Of a DNA stretch of 13,624 bases, positions 1 through 8,569 are shown piece after piece. The stretch covers positions 1-13,624 of the forward strand of contig WTAG01000155.1 of NCBI GenBank assembly GCA_013139755.1. The letters are read 5' to 3'. Origin of the DNA: Methylomarinum sp. Lineage in GTDB: Bacteria; Pseudomonadota; Gammaproteobacteria; Methylococcales; Methylomonadaceae. The notes beneath the pieces are model-generated. The model was given only the letters and a program-made list of their open reading frames with translations. It ran no database searches and was not told the DNA's origin. Positions within the stretch are counted from its first letter, which is position 1; every line of letters starts with the position of its first letter. The translations under genes and the position numbers were made by a program.

Positions 1-2
1 AG

Positions 3-170
3 GTACGAGTTCATGACTTGATCAGAGGTTCCTTAAGTAAAGCATTGACCAATCACCCAAACACTAGACAAATAACCCCTCCATTATTTATCGTCAAGAC
101 ACAACATAGACCACAATTAATGAGGGATTATTTATTACGAGTTACCAGACTACTATTCAAACATAACTAA
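3..170 (+). CDS. C-terminal end of an unrecognised protein (5' truncated)
   Basis: An open frame enters from the left edge and ends at TAA 168-170, giving about 55 residues, rich in Arg, Leu and Thr, with the C-terminus LLRVTRLLFKHN. No domain is recognised and there is no visible membrane segment. The stop lies 11 bases before the efflux adaptor start, and its last bases form part of the adaptor's AAAGG ribosome-binding site, which suggests co-transcription. Both other forward frames close within the first 21 bases. The open stretch is short enough to occur by chance in AT-rich DNA, so this is a tentative partial gene. Confidence 0.4.
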   Translation, partial: VRVHDLIRGSLSKALTNHPNTRQITPPLFIVKTQHRPQLMRDYLLRVTRLLFKHN

Positions 171-181
171 AGGCTTATCAA

Positions 182-1555
182 ATGAACCCAGCTTGGTTAA
201 CCCAACGTAAAGCACTACCTATTGTTCTAATTGCTTGTATCTTATTAGCTGTAATCATTGTAAAAACTAGTCCTTCCATGCAGCATGAAGCTCAAAAAGA
301 CTTTATTAGTTCTGTTAATGTAATAGATGTTAAACAATATTCTGTCAGGCCTGCTATCAAAGGCTTTGGTGTGGTAAAACCTGATATCTTGTTTGAAGCC
401 AAATCAGAAGTTTCCGGCAAAATTATTTTTCTGCATCCACAATTAAAAGAGGGAGCCGTTTTCCCTAAAGATACCGTAGTGATACGCATCGAAGAGGACG
501 ACTATCAATCCTCTTTAAAACAGGCCCAAGCCAGTTCGAAATATAATCTTGCCAAACTTAATGAAATTAAAGTTAATATCCAGAATACCCGTATTGAGTT
601 AAATTTGGTCAAAGCCAAATTGAAATTGGCAGAAAATGAATACAGTCGTATAAAAGAACTGTTAGAAAAAAATCTGGTTTCACAATCTAATGCAGATGCC
701 AAACAGTCCGATGTGCTAAAACTGCAACAGGAAGTACAAAATCTTAATAGTCGACTAAAAATATTACCCCAGCAACAACGTAGTCTGGAAGCAAACCTGG
801 ACAGTACAAAAGCGGCTGCATCCAGTCGACAACGTAATCTGGAAAGAACTACGATTACCCTGCCCTTTAATGCCAGAATTTCCAGGCTAAATGTAGAAAA
901 CAATCAATATATCAGCCAGGGCAGTTTATTATTTAGTGCGCAAACCACCGATAAAGTATTAATCAACGCGCAATTTCCTTTTTTGCAATTTCGCATGCTA
1001 GCTAAAGATTTTCAGCTTGAACAAGACTTAATCAGACAGGCCTTTCAAAGTGGTTTTTCTAGCGAATTGTTTACCGACCTGGGCTTATCCGCCAGGGTCA
1101 GATTGAGTGAAAATCTCAACGCGAGCTGGCTAGCCAAGGTAGAACGCATCAGTAGTACGATTGATCCCAAAACCCGGACCCTCGGTTTATTTATCAGTGT
1201 AGACAAACCTAATACCCAAATAGTCCCCGGAATCAAACCCCCACTGCTTGATGGTATGTACACAGAAATTACTATAAAAGGCAGGGCCAAGAAATTCTTT
1301 GTTATTCCCCGGGATGCGATACATGAGGGTGAATTATTTATTGTTAATAAAGAAAATAAACTGGAACGTAGAGTCATTAAACCCAGTCTAGTACAAGGCA
1401 ATATGGCTTTATTTGAAGAGGGTTTAAATCTTGATGAAAAGGTCATTATTTCTGACCTGTTTCCAGCAATTCCTGGAATGGCACTGAGAGTAACCGAAGA
1501 TAAACGTAGTGAACAAACCATTAGTGACTGGGTGCAACAAGAGGCTAAACAATGA
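182..1555 (+). CDS. RND efflux periplasmic adaptor (HlyD/AcrA-type membrane fusion protein)
   Basis: A 457-residue membrane fusion protein that would link the downstream RND permease to an outer-membrane channel. Residues about 12-29 form a single hydrophobic N-terminal segment with no obvious lipobox, so it is probably anchored in the inner membrane. A first lipoyl half follows (about 70-105), then a long Lys/Glu/Gln/Leu-rich coiled-coil hairpin (about 108-218), the second lipoyl half around LERTTITLPFNARI, and beta-barrel and membrane-proximal domains toward the C-terminus. Length is typical to slightly long for the family. AAAGG at 169-173, 8 bases before ATG, supports this start. The stop overlaps the permease start by ATGA, so the two are translationally coupled. 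No outer-membrane factor is present in the window. Substrate cannot be told from sequence. Confidence 0.9.
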   Translation: MNPAWLTQRKALPIVLIACILLAVIIVKTSPSMQHEAQKDFISSVNVIDVKQYSVRPAIKGFGVVKPDILFEAKSEVSGKIIFLHPQLKEGAVFPKDTVVIRIEEDDYQSSLKQAQASSKYNLAKLNEIKVNIQNTRIELNLVKAKLKLAENEYSRIKELLEKNLVSQSNADAKQSDVLKLQQEVQNLNSRLKILPQQQRSLEANLDSTKAAASSRQRNLERTTITLPFNARISRLNVENNQYISQGSLLFSAQTTDKVLINAQFPFLQFRMLAKDFQLEQDLIRQAFQSGFSSELFTDLGLSARVRLSENLNASWLAKVERISSTIDPKTRTLGLFISVDKPNTQIVPGIKPPLLDGMYTEITIKGRAKKFFVIPRDAIHEGELFIVNKENKLERRVIKPSLVQGNMALFEEGLNLDEKVIISDLFPAIPGMALRVTEDKRSEQTISDWVQQEAKQ

Positions 1556-4500
1556 TTCGCTTTTTTACTGTACACCCCACCGCAGCTAACTTATTAATGC
1601 TGCTGCTATTATTTATCGGTTTCACCACCCTGCCCTCACTTAAACGGGAAACACTACCAGAAATAAAGAAATATGAAGTTGAAGTTAAAATCATTTACCC
1701 TGGTGCAACACCTAATGATATTGAAGAAAAAATTTGTTTACCTTTAGAGGATGCAATAGAAGGTATCAGCTTTGTTGAAGAAGTCAGCTGTCAGGCACAC
1801 CATTCATACGCGGTTGCTATTATTAAGATGTTTGAGGCCGGTGATTTTCTGGTCTTTATGGATGATATTAATAGTGCGATTGATGAAATTGACAGCTTTC
1901 CCACTGAATCTGAAGAACCGGTTATTAGCGAAGTCGGTCGTATTCAGGATGTTGTAACAGTTGCTTTGACGGCTGATATTAAGAGACAGGAATTAAAAGA
2001 CCTAGCTGAAAAAATTAAAACAAAAATGCTACTCGACCCGGGCATTCCTTTAGTCGAAATTGAAGGCTTTGCTAAACGCCAGTTTCAAATTCAAATATCT
2101 CAAGCGAATTTACGCCAATATGGTGTCAGTCTGCAAGATATTGCAACCATTATTGGCCGTCAAGATATAGACTTACCCGCTGGAGAAATTAACACTACAT
2201 CCAGAGATTACCAGATTCGCTTTAATGATGAAGCCCGCTCAGTTGAAGAATTAGGAGAACTTGCCGTACTCAGCAGTCAACAAGGTACTGAAATTCGCTT
2301 ATCTGATATTGCCACCATTGTTGATCAGTTTGATGAAACTTCAGACAACATTGTTTTTAATGGCAAACCCGCTGCCTTTTTAAAAATCAGAAAAAACTCG
2401 CGTGATGATAGTTTAAGAATCTTAGAGGCTGTTGAGCTATTTATCGAAAAACAACGCCAGCTATTACCCGCTGAAGTGGGATTTGATTTAACCCAGGACT
2501 TTACCAGCAATATAAAAAGCCGAATCCAATTACTGATAAGCAATGCATGGCAAGGTTTAATCCTGGTATTTGGCGTCATGTGGTTGTTTTTCGGTAGACG
2601 ATATGCTTTTTGGGTGATTATGGGCTTGCCCGTTTCCTTTCTAGCCAGTACCTATTTGCTGGCTCAGTGGGGGGTTAGTATTAACATGCTTTCAATGGTC
2701 GCCCTATTACTCTCTCTAGGTATTTTGATGGACGATGCCATTGTGATCAGTGAGAGTATTGGCCATCAAATCAGCTTGGGTAAATCACCTGTTAATGCTG
2801 CCATTGATGGTACACAAGCAGTTGCACGAGGTGTTTTATCATCCTTTATCACCACACTGTGTATTTTTGTCGGCTTGCTTTTTCTCAGTGGTGATATCGG
2901 GCAAAATTTAAAAAACATCCCTCTGGTATTAATTTCTGTTATCAGTATTTCATTAGTAGAAGCCTTTTTAATTTTACCTCATCATTTAAAACATTCATTA
3001 GAAAAATCAGGCGATGAATCTATCTCTTTAGTCAGAGAAAAATTCACTCTGTATTTTAATCAATTACATGAACGCATACATGATTGGGTCACATTACTCA
3101 TTCGTTATCGCTATGTGTTTATCGGCTCTGTCATTGGATTATTATTTTTATCTGTCAGTCTGCTAGTCTCTGGTGTCGTTAAATTTTCTGCTTTTCCTGA
3201 TATTGAGGGCGATATATTACAAGCCAGAATATTAATGCCCGTGGGTACCTCTCTCACGGTCACCGAACAAACCGTTCAACAACTTAACCAAAGTTTGAAT
3301 CAACTAAACCAAAGCTACAAAGATGAATATGGTGAAGATCTAGTCCATGCAGTGACCCTCAGTTATGGCATGAACGCAGATGCTTTTGAAACAGGCGCTC
3401 ATGTTGCTACTGTCAGCGCAGATTTGCTAACCTCTGAATTACGAGAACAACCCATCAATGAAATTGCTGAAATGTGGCGCAAAAAAACGGGTGCAATACC
3501 TTCTGCGCTCACTATTTCTATCAAAGAACCAATTATTGGACCCGCTGGACGTGCTATTTATATACGCCTGCAAGGTGAAGATTTAAAGCAACTATCCCAT
3601 GCCTCTCATCAATTACAAAATTGGCTCAAGGGTTACCCTGGGGTTAGTAATTTAATGGATGATTTAAGACCGGGAAAACCAGAATTTACTTTACATTTAA
3701 AACAAGGTGCTTACGCACTGGGCATCGATGCACACAGCATAGCCACCCAATTACGAGCGGCCTATCAAGGAATAGAAATACTGGAAACCAGTGTCGGTCT
3801 AGAAACCTTTGAAGTTGTGGTTATCTTAGATGAACAATCAAGGGATGAACTGGCCGATTTTGATTATTTCCCCATCATTCACCCACAAACAGGACAAGTC
3901 ATTCCATTATCAAATATCGCTGAAATCATCTCTAGTCGAGACTATTCGCACATACAACGAATTAATGGTCAACGCACTGTCACTATTTATGGCGATATAG
4001 ATGCTGAAATTAACAATACTCAAGCCATTCTGCAAGATTTACAAAAACAATATCTAGCCGATTTTAAAATCCGTTACCCAGAAATCAGCGTTGTGTTTGA
4101 AGGTGAAATAAAAGAAGGTAATCTCACCCGTAGCTCTATGCGAAAAAGTATGCTCTATGGTTTAGCAGGCATTTTTATTCTGCTCAGCTTGCAATTCCGA
4201 TCCTATACAGAACCATTAATAGTGATGGCGAATATTCCACTGGCGTTAATTGGTGTCATTTGGGGGCATCTATTAATGGGACATGATATTACCATGCCTT
4301 CTTTGCTGGGTTTTGTATCTCTGGCAGGAATAGTAGTCAACGATTCCATCCTACTGGTAGAATTTGTTAAAAAACATAACCGAGAAGGGATGACACCTCA
4401 TGCGGCTGCAGCCAAAGCCAGTCACGCACGCTTTAGAGCCGTATTTTTAACATCACTAACAACCATTGCAGGTTTAACCCCATTATTATTTGAACAAAGC

Positions 4501-4647
4501 CCACAAGCTCAAATACTAATTCCTCTTACGATTAGTATTATCTTTGGTATTGCAACATCAACCCTGCTTGTGTTGTTTGTTATTCCTTGTCTTTATAGCA
4601 TTATGGAAGACTTTGGTGTTAATGAGAATACAACCCCCCGGTATTAA
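1552..4647 (+). CDS. RND efflux transporter permease (AcrB/MMPL superfamily)
   Basis: A 1031-residue inner-membrane proton-driven transporter of normal RND length. It shows the duplicated RND plan: TM1 near residues 8-26, a large periplasmic loop, a block of TM helices (about 330-470), a second TM at about 520-545, a second large periplasmic loop, and a final TM block (about 865-1020). The proton-relay pair is D394-D395 in GILMDDAIVISES in the first TM block. The second block has GIVVNDSILLVEF (N930, D931), the usual counterpart. These motifs place it among the general efflux permeases rather than CusA-type metal pumps, but the substrate is unknown. It begins inside the adaptor gene's stop (ATGA overlap). 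The following two-component genes point toward it and are transcribed in the opposite direction, so any regulatory link is only inferred from proximity. Confidence 0.93.
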   Translation: MIRFFTVHPTAANLLMLLLLFIGFTTLPSLKRETLPEIKKYEVEVKIIYPGATPNDIEEKICLPLEDAIEGISFVEEVSCQAHHSYAVAIIKMFEAGDFLVFMDDINSAIDEIDSFPTESEEPVISEVGRIQDVVTVALTADIKRQELKDLAEKIKTKMLLDPGIPLVEIEGFAKRQFQIQISQANLRQYGVSLQDIATIIGRQDIDLPAGEINTTSRDYQIRFNDEARSVEELGELAVLSSQQGTEIRLSDIATIVDQFDETSDNIVFNGKPAAFLKIRKNSRDDSLRILEAVELFIEKQRQLLPAEVGFDLTQDFTSNIKSRIQLLISNAWQGLILVFGVMWLFFGRRYAFWVIMGLPVSFLASTYLLAQWGVSINMLSMVALLLSLGILMDDAIVISESIGHQISLGKSPVNAAIDGTQAVARGVLSSFITTLCIFVGLLFLSGDIGQNLKNIPLVLISVISISLVEAFLILPHHLKHSLEKSGDESISLVREKFTLYFNQLHERIHDWVTLLIRYRYVFIGSVIGLLFLSVSLLVSGVVKFSAFPDIEGDILQARILMPVGTSLTVTEQTVQQLNQSLNQLNQSYKDEYGEDLVHAVTLSYGMNADAFETGAHVATVSADLLTSELREQPINEIAEMWRKKTGAIPSALTISIKEPIIGPAGRAIYIRLQGEDLKQLSHASHQLQNWLKGYPGVSNLMDDLRPGKPEFTLHLKQGAYALGIDAHSIATQLRAAYQGIEILETSVGLETFEVVVILDEQSRDELADFDYFPIIHPQTGQVIPLSNIAEIISSRDYSHIQRINGQRTVTIYGDIDAEINNTQAILQDLQKQYLADFKIRYPEISVVFEGEIKEGNLTRSSMRKSMLYGLAGIFILLSLQFRSYTEPLIVMANIPLALIGVIWGHLLMGHDITMPSLLGFVSLAGIVVNDSILLVEFVKKHNREGMTPHAAAAKASHARFRAVFLTSLTTIAGLTPLLFEQSPQAQILIPLTISIIFGIATSTLLVLFVIPCLYSIMEDFGVNENTTPRY

Positions 4648-4680
4648 AAGATAATAATTTACCAGATCATCAGCTTAGGA

Positions 4681-4715
4681 TCAGTGTGACTAAAGTTTAA
4701 TTTTTATCACACTGA
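4681..4715. terminator. Inverted repeat between convergent operons, possible terminator
   Basis: TCAGTGTGA (4681-4689) and TCACACTGA (4707-4715) form a perfect 9-bp stem around a 17-base AT-rich loop. It sits in the 72-base gap between the converging permease and kinase genes, where a bidirectional terminator would be expected. Neither side is followed by a clean T-run and the loop is long, so termination is only moderately supported. A protein-binding dyad is the alternative. Confidence 0.4.
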
Positions 4716-4719
4716 CAGA

Positions 4720-6039
4720 TTAACTTGTGATGATAGGGATTTCCAATCTAGCTTCTAATCCATTTTTCTCATTTGATAGCAACTGGATTTTCCAGTTATG
4801 TATCTCACATAATTGCTGAACAATTGCCAAACCCAAACCACTGCCACCGGTTGTTTTGTTGCGCGAATTTTCTAATCGAAAAAAGGGTTGGAATACCGCT
4901 TCAAGTTTATCAGTTGGAATACCTGGTCCTTGGTCTATTAGCCTAATAATTATTTTGTTCTGATCTTTTGCACAAAACAATTTAACCGGTTTTTGCTCGC
5001 CATAACGAAAAGCATTATCAAGCAGATTGCACAACACTCTGCGTAAAGCATTCACCTCAAGGTTACAGGAGCCACATTCACTGCTATTCCAGTGAATGAT
5101 ATGGTCTTGTCTTTGGTAATTAGAAACTATTTCAGCAATTACTTCATTGATTTCGATATTAATAGCATGTTGCTTACTCATTCCTTTGACTAATTCGAGA
5201 GCCTGTTTGATCAGGCTCTCCATTTCTTTAAGGTCGTTACGCATTCCAGAAATCAACGATGAATTATTAGACTCTTCTATTAGCACCAAAGCAAGTTGCA
5301 TGCGGGTGATGGGCGTTCGCAAATCATGAGAAATACCAGCAAAAAGTATGCTTCTATTAGAGATTAATTGTGTAATTTCTCGTGTCATTTGATTGAAGTT
5401 ACGCGCTAGCATAACGAGTTCTTCTGTACCGGTTTCAGGGATTTGGGTAGTTAGATTCCCTGAACCCAATAAATTGACTGCATTAGATAAGGTGGTTATG
5501 GGGTGAGTGATACGACGCACTAAAAGCATGGTAGTTATCAGAATGAGTAAACAGCCTGCTACTAGAATTCCCATGATTGCTTTAGAGGGATGAGGACCCA
5601 AACGCTCATGTAAAAAACCTATTTTGACCTGTTGGTCTGCTTGAGGAATAACAACCCAAAAACAAAGATCTTCTTCAACGCCTTGTTTAATACTGATTGC
5701 TTGTCCAGTATGATGATGTAACGCCTTTTCTAGTCTAGGGATAAAGGGGTAGGAGGTGGTTATGTTTGAAAAAGGAACATTATCATCTGTAATGAATAAG
5801 TGATGTTGTTCGCGTAAATGTGATTGAAACGCTGCTTTTTTATTGGGAGGAAGAGAGAACCATGATTTACTAAGAATATGCATTAGACCTCCCAAATCAT
5901 CTGCCGCTCTGTTAGCCATGGGGCTTAAGATAAAATGAAAGACCAAGAGTAAGGATATTAGAGTGAAACTCAATAACCCAAATGCCAGCGTTAAACTTGT
6001 TTTAAAGTAAATGGTATTGTAGCGACGGAAAAATGTCAT
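4720..6039 (-). CDS. Two-component sensor histidine kinase, EnvZ-like
   Basis: A membrane-bound sensor kinase of 439 residues that should phosphorylate the regulator encoded just upstream. Order of parts: TM1 (about 13-38), a periplasmic sensor loop of about 115 residues, TM2 (about 157-176), HAMP (about 177-230, starting RRITHPITTL), HisKA with the phospho-acceptor H238 in GISHDLRTPITR, then HATPase with N box (NLLDNAFRYG), G1 (DQGPGIP), F box (FQPFFRL) and G2 (GGSGLGLAIV). All catalytic boxes are intact. I chose the ATG at 6037-6039 because it overlaps the regulator's TGA as ATGA; a longer version from 6081 is open but would overlap the regulator by 46 bases and adds a non-typical N-terminus. 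The HAMP and short-linker architecture resembles EnvZ. Signal unknown; the nearby pump and peroxidase are candidate targets by position only. Confidence 0.92.
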   Translation of the reverse strand: MTFFRRYNTIYFKTSLTLAFGLLSFTLISLLLVFHFILSPMANRAADDLGGLMHILSKSWFSLPPNKKAAFQSHLREQHHLFITDDNVPFSNITTSYPFIPRLEKALHHHTGQAISIKQGVEEDLCFWVVIPQADQQVKIGFLHERLGPHPSKAIMGILVAGCLLILITTMLLVRRITHPITTLSNAVNLLGSGNLTTQIPETGTEELVMLARNFNQMTREITQLISNRSILFAGISHDLRTPITRMQLALVLIEESNNSSLISGMRNDLKEMESLIKQALELVKGMSKQHAINIEINEVIAEIVSNYQRQDHIIHWNSSECGSCNLEVNALRRVLCNLLDNAFRYGEQKPVKLFCAKDQNKIIIRLIDQGPGIPTDKLEAVFQPFFRLENSRNKTTGGSGLGLAIVQQLCEIHNWKIQLLSNEKNGLEARLEIPIITS

Positions 6040-6740
6040 GATGCAGACGGACTGGGTACAAATTGATAACCTTTTCCCCATACTGTTTGGATATAGAGTG
6101 GTGAGGTAGTGTCAATTTCAATTTTTTGACGTAAACGCATGATTCTTACGTCAATACTACGGTCGAACGGGGCGCAATCATAGCCTTTGAGCTTTTCTAA
6201 AAGGTCATCTCTGCTTAAAACGCGTTTAGGGTTTTCTACAAAAATTTCCAGTAAGGAAAACTCACCGCTAGTTAAGATCACTTTTTCCCCGTCACGACGA
6301 AGCGTCTGGTTGTTGGTATTAAATTCATAGTTACCAAAAATATAGCTTTCAGGGTTTTCTCCAACACGACTGGTTTTTTCGATGTTTCGTCTACGTAATA
6401 CTGAGCGAATACGGGCAAGTAATTCTCGCGGATTGAACGGTTTGGCCAAGTAATCATCCGCACCAATTTCCAAGCCAATAATACGGTCAACATCTTCACC
6501 ACAAGCTGATAGCATAATAATAGGTATCTGTAACTTACTATTCAGGCGTTTGACAATACTTAGCCCATCTTCACCAGGTAACATTAAATCAAGGATAATC
6601 AGATCAACCAATGACTGACTGAGATACTGATCCAGTGCTATTCCATTTTCTACTGATGCAACGGAAAAACCTTGTTTATCAAGATATTGACAAAGTAGCT
6701 TACATATCTCTATGTCATCATCAACAACTAGAATTTTCAT
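6036..6740 (-). CDS. OmpR-family response regulator
   Basis: A 234-residue cytoplasmic transcription factor. The receiver domain (1-115) has the acidic pocket D7-D8-D9, phospho-acceptor D51 in IILDLMLPGEDG, S78 and K100 in YLAKPF. The C-terminal winged-helix DNA-binding domain (about 135-232) contains the RSIDVRIMRLRQKIE recognition-helix region and ends in the typical VWGKGYQFV. ATG 6740 is chosen because GGTGA lies 7 bases upstream and the protein then begins MKILVVDDD as in the family; an in-frame TTG at 6758 would add six residues. It is the first gene of a two-gene operon with the kinase. Length matches OmpR (about 239). OmpR-class proteins bind tandem direct repeats; one such repeat lies upstream of its own promoter. 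Confidence 0.93.
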   Translation of the reverse strand: MKILVVDDDIEICKLLCQYLDKQGFSVASVENGIALDQYLSQSLVDLIILDLMLPGEDGLSIVKRLNSKLQIPIIMLSACGEDVDRIIGLEIGADDYLAKPFNPRELLARIRSVLRRRNIEKTSRVGENPESYIFGNYEFNTNNQTLRRDGEKVILTSGEFSLLEIFVENPKRVLSRDDLLEKLKGYDCAPFDRSIDVRIMRLRQKIEIDTTSPLYIQTVWGKGYQFVPSPSAS

Positions 6741-6788
6741 TTTATTTTCACCGTTCAATCAAACATCCGAATCTACTAAATTTCTCAT

Positions 6789-6816
6789 ATATTAATTTTA
6801 CCTGTGTTTTGTTCAA
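6789..6816 (-). promoter_or_regulatory. Probable promoter of the response regulator/kinase operon
   Basis: Read on the minus strand, TTGAAC (6811-6816) and TAATAT (6789-6794) are separated by 16 bases, each matching 4 of 6 sigma-70 positions. The predicted start site, near 6782, would give a leader of about 42 bases. The TTGTTACA repeats lie upstream of this -35, where an OmpR-type activator commonly binds. Confidence 0.35.
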
Positions 6817-6837
6817 GCAAGTAGACATTTGGGCTGT

Positions 6838-6855
6838 TTGTTACATCTTGTTACA
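6838..6855. promoter_or_regulatory. Tandem TTGTTACA repeat, candidate OmpR-family binding site
   Basis: The exact 8-mer TTGTTACA occurs at 6838-6845 and again at 6848-6855, a period of exactly 10 bases, so both copies face the same side of the helix. A related TTGTTCAA is at 6809-6816 and a weaker TGTTTTAC at 6863-6870. The repeat lies between the divergent response-regulator and peroxidase genes, about 100-115 bases from the first and 117-134 from the second. OmpR/PhoB-class regulators typically bind head-to-tail repeats spaced by one turn, so autoregulation, control of the peroxidase, or both are inferred. Confidence 0.5.
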
Positions 6856-6916
6856 AATTAACTGTTTTACGAAATATTTTAGCAATACCTTTTATCTAAA
6901 CTGACTCGGCAATTCA

Positions 6917-6946
6917 TTGAATAAAATCATTGAAAGGCACTATATA
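6917..6946 (+). promoter_or_regulatory. Possible promoter of the cytochrome c peroxidase gene
   Basis: TTGAAT (6917-6922) and TATATA (6941-6946) are 18 bases apart, resembling sigma-70 elements. The start site would fall near 6953, leaving a very short leader just before the AGGAG at 6955-6959, which makes the assignment weak. Confidence 0.25.
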
Positions 6947-6971
6947 AACCTTTCAGGAGAATAGGAACACA

Positions 6972-8468
6972 ATGAAAAAAATTCTTATAAGTCTATGTGT
7001 ATTAGGAATGGCTAGTTATAACGGCTCAGTTTCAGCAGGAAATACACATAACAAACAACATAAAAAACAACTGGATATGTCCTTAAGGGCAATCATCAAT
7101 TCACAGTCATTAACGGGTAATCCATTGTTAAACCGGACTGTCCCAGATATTAAGAGTCCACAAGCTCAATTAGGTATGGATTTATTCTTTTCTAAAACCT
7201 TGGGTGGTGAGTATGACTCTGCTTGTGTGGCCTGTCATCATCCTGCACTAGGCGGGGGAGATAACTTAGCTTTACCTGTGGGAGTGGAAGCAGATAATCC
7301 AGATTTATTAGGTCCAGGACGTACAAATAATAATGCAGCTCATAACCTTGAAGGTGGACCACCTGTTCCCAGAAATGCGCCAACTACGTTTAATGTTGTG
7401 GCCTGGGATAAATTCCAGTTCCATGATGGACGGGTAGAAAGTCTTGATAAAACGCCTGGTGCTAATGGGGCTGGGGAGTCAGGAATACGAACGCCTGATT
7501 CGCCATTAGGTGAGGCTGATCCGTTGGCAGGTAATAATCTGGTTCATGCGCAAGCACGATTCCCTGTTACTTCAAATGAGGAAATGAAAGGCTTTAACCA
7601 TAGTGGATATACCGGTCAAACAATAAGAGAGCTACTTGCAGGCCGTCTTGCTGGCTATGGTGATGAAGCCGATGCCTTAATTGATGTCAATCATTGGCTG
7701 GAGAAGTTCCGAGTAGCTCTATCAAGTACAGACGGTAGCGCAGATGAATTAATTACCGAGCAAAATGTATCTATGCTAATTTCGGAGTATGAACGCTCAC
7801 AAGCTTTTGTTAATACACCGTGGAAAAGATATATAGAAGGTAATAAAAACGCTATTTCGGCAAATGCTAAAAAAGGAGCGGTATTATTTTATAGCTCTAG
7901 TTCCGAGGGTGGTGCTAACTGCTCTAGCTGTCATGCTGGCGATTTCTTTACCGATGAAAGTTTTCATAATTTAGCTATGCCGCAAATAGGCCCAGGGAAA
8001 GGCAATGGTGAAGATGGTTCTAAAGATTTTGGCCGTGCGCGTGAAACTGATTTGCCTAAGGATATGTTTGCCTTTAGAACGCCATCATTATTGAATGTTG
8101 AAGTCACAGGCCCTTGGTCTCATGCGGGTTCATATGCGTCATTAGAAGCTGTTGTTAAACATCATTTAAATGCAACTGATGCAATTGAAAATTATGATGA
8201 ACAACAATTAACGCAAACAGCGATTCGAAATTTAGATCAGATGTTAGCAAATACACAAGAGGCTTTGTCTTCACCTAATTTTGCACTGGAAACTATCCAC
8301 TTAAGCGATATGCAAGTCGGTTTTCTAGTGGAGTTTTTGAAAACATTAACTGACCCTTGCACACAAGACAGGAAGTGTTTAGGGCAATGGATTCCTGATG
8401 CTGAAGAAAGAAATGATCCTAATGGGGATCAATTAAATGCGATTGGGCAAGACGGTAACTTGCTCTAG
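6972..8468 (+). CDS. Secreted di-heme cytochrome c peroxidase / MauG-family protein
   Basis: A 498-residue periplasmic di-heme c protein. A Sec signal peptide ends near residue 22 (SVSA|GN). Two heme-binding CXXCH sites are C85-VAC-H89 and C317-SSC-H321. The signatures of the CcpA/MauG family are visible: PRNAPTTFNVVAWDKFQFHDGRVESL between the hemes and FRTPSLLNVEVTGPWSHAGS after the second heme. Members reduce hydrogen peroxide with cytochrome electrons or oxidise protein side chains (MauG). At 498 residues it is clearly longer than classical bacterial cytochrome c peroxidases (roughly 320-350), with a long stretch between the two hemes (about 228 residues), so a peroxidase reaction is not certain. 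AGGAG and AGGAA precede the ATG. A hairpin follows the stop, suggesting a monocistronic unit. Detoxification of peroxide near the NO-producing respiratory genes is a possible role, inferred from context. Confidence 0.88.
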   Translation: MKKILISLCVLGMASYNGSVSAGNTHNKQHKKQLDMSLRAIINSQSLTGNPLLNRTVPDIKSPQAQLGMDLFFSKTLGGEYDSACVACHHPALGGGDNLALPVGVEADNPDLLGPGRTNNNAAHNLEGGPPVPRNAPTTFNVVAWDKFQFHDGRVESLDKTPGANGAGESGIRTPDSPLGEADPLAGNNLVHAQARFPVTSNEEMKGFNHSGYTGQTIRELLAGRLAGYGDEADALIDVNHWLEKFRVALSSTDGSADELITEQNVSMLISEYERSQAFVNTPWKRYIEGNKNAISANAKKGAVLFYSSSSEGGANCSSCHAGDFFTDESFHNLAMPQIGPGKGNGEDGSKDFGRARETDLPKDMFAFRTPSLLNVEVTGPWSHAGSYASLEAVVKHHLNATDAIENYDEQQLTQTAIRNLDQMLANTQEALSSPNFALETIHLSDMQVGFLVEFLKTLTDPCTQDRKCLGQWIPDAEERNDPNGDQLNAIGQDGNLL

Positions 8469-8488
8469 TGGATTAAATAAGTCAATTT

Positions 8489-8509
8489 TTAGGGCGTTTT
8501 TCGCCCTAA
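8489..8509 (+). terminator. Hairpin after the peroxidase gene, probable terminator
   Basis: TTAGGGCG (8489-8496) pairs with CGCCCTAA (8502-8509) over a TTTTT loop: an 8-bp GC-containing stem beginning 20 bases after the TAG. The following bases (TACAATGATTTTT) give only a delayed T-run, so it may be leaky and allow read-through into the next gene. Confidence 0.5.
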
Positions 8510-8569
8510 TACAATGATTTTTAATAATTAATATACAACGTTTTATAACTTCACGAGGAAAATTAAATT

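Noticed and set aside
505..1575. Long minus-strand open frames inside the efflux adaptor gene
   Set aside because: They are antisense to a clear HlyD-family protein, have no ribosome-binding context and show no recognisable domain.
6040..6081. Longer N-terminus of the histidine kinase
   Set aside because: It would overlap the response regulator by 46 bases; the ATGA overlap at 6036-6039 is the common arrangement for such pairs.
6635..6904. Plus-strand 89-codon open frame across the regulator start and intergenic region
   Set aside because: It runs antisense through the conserved N-terminus of the response regulator and then through its promoter; the composition is AT-driven and no domain is seen.
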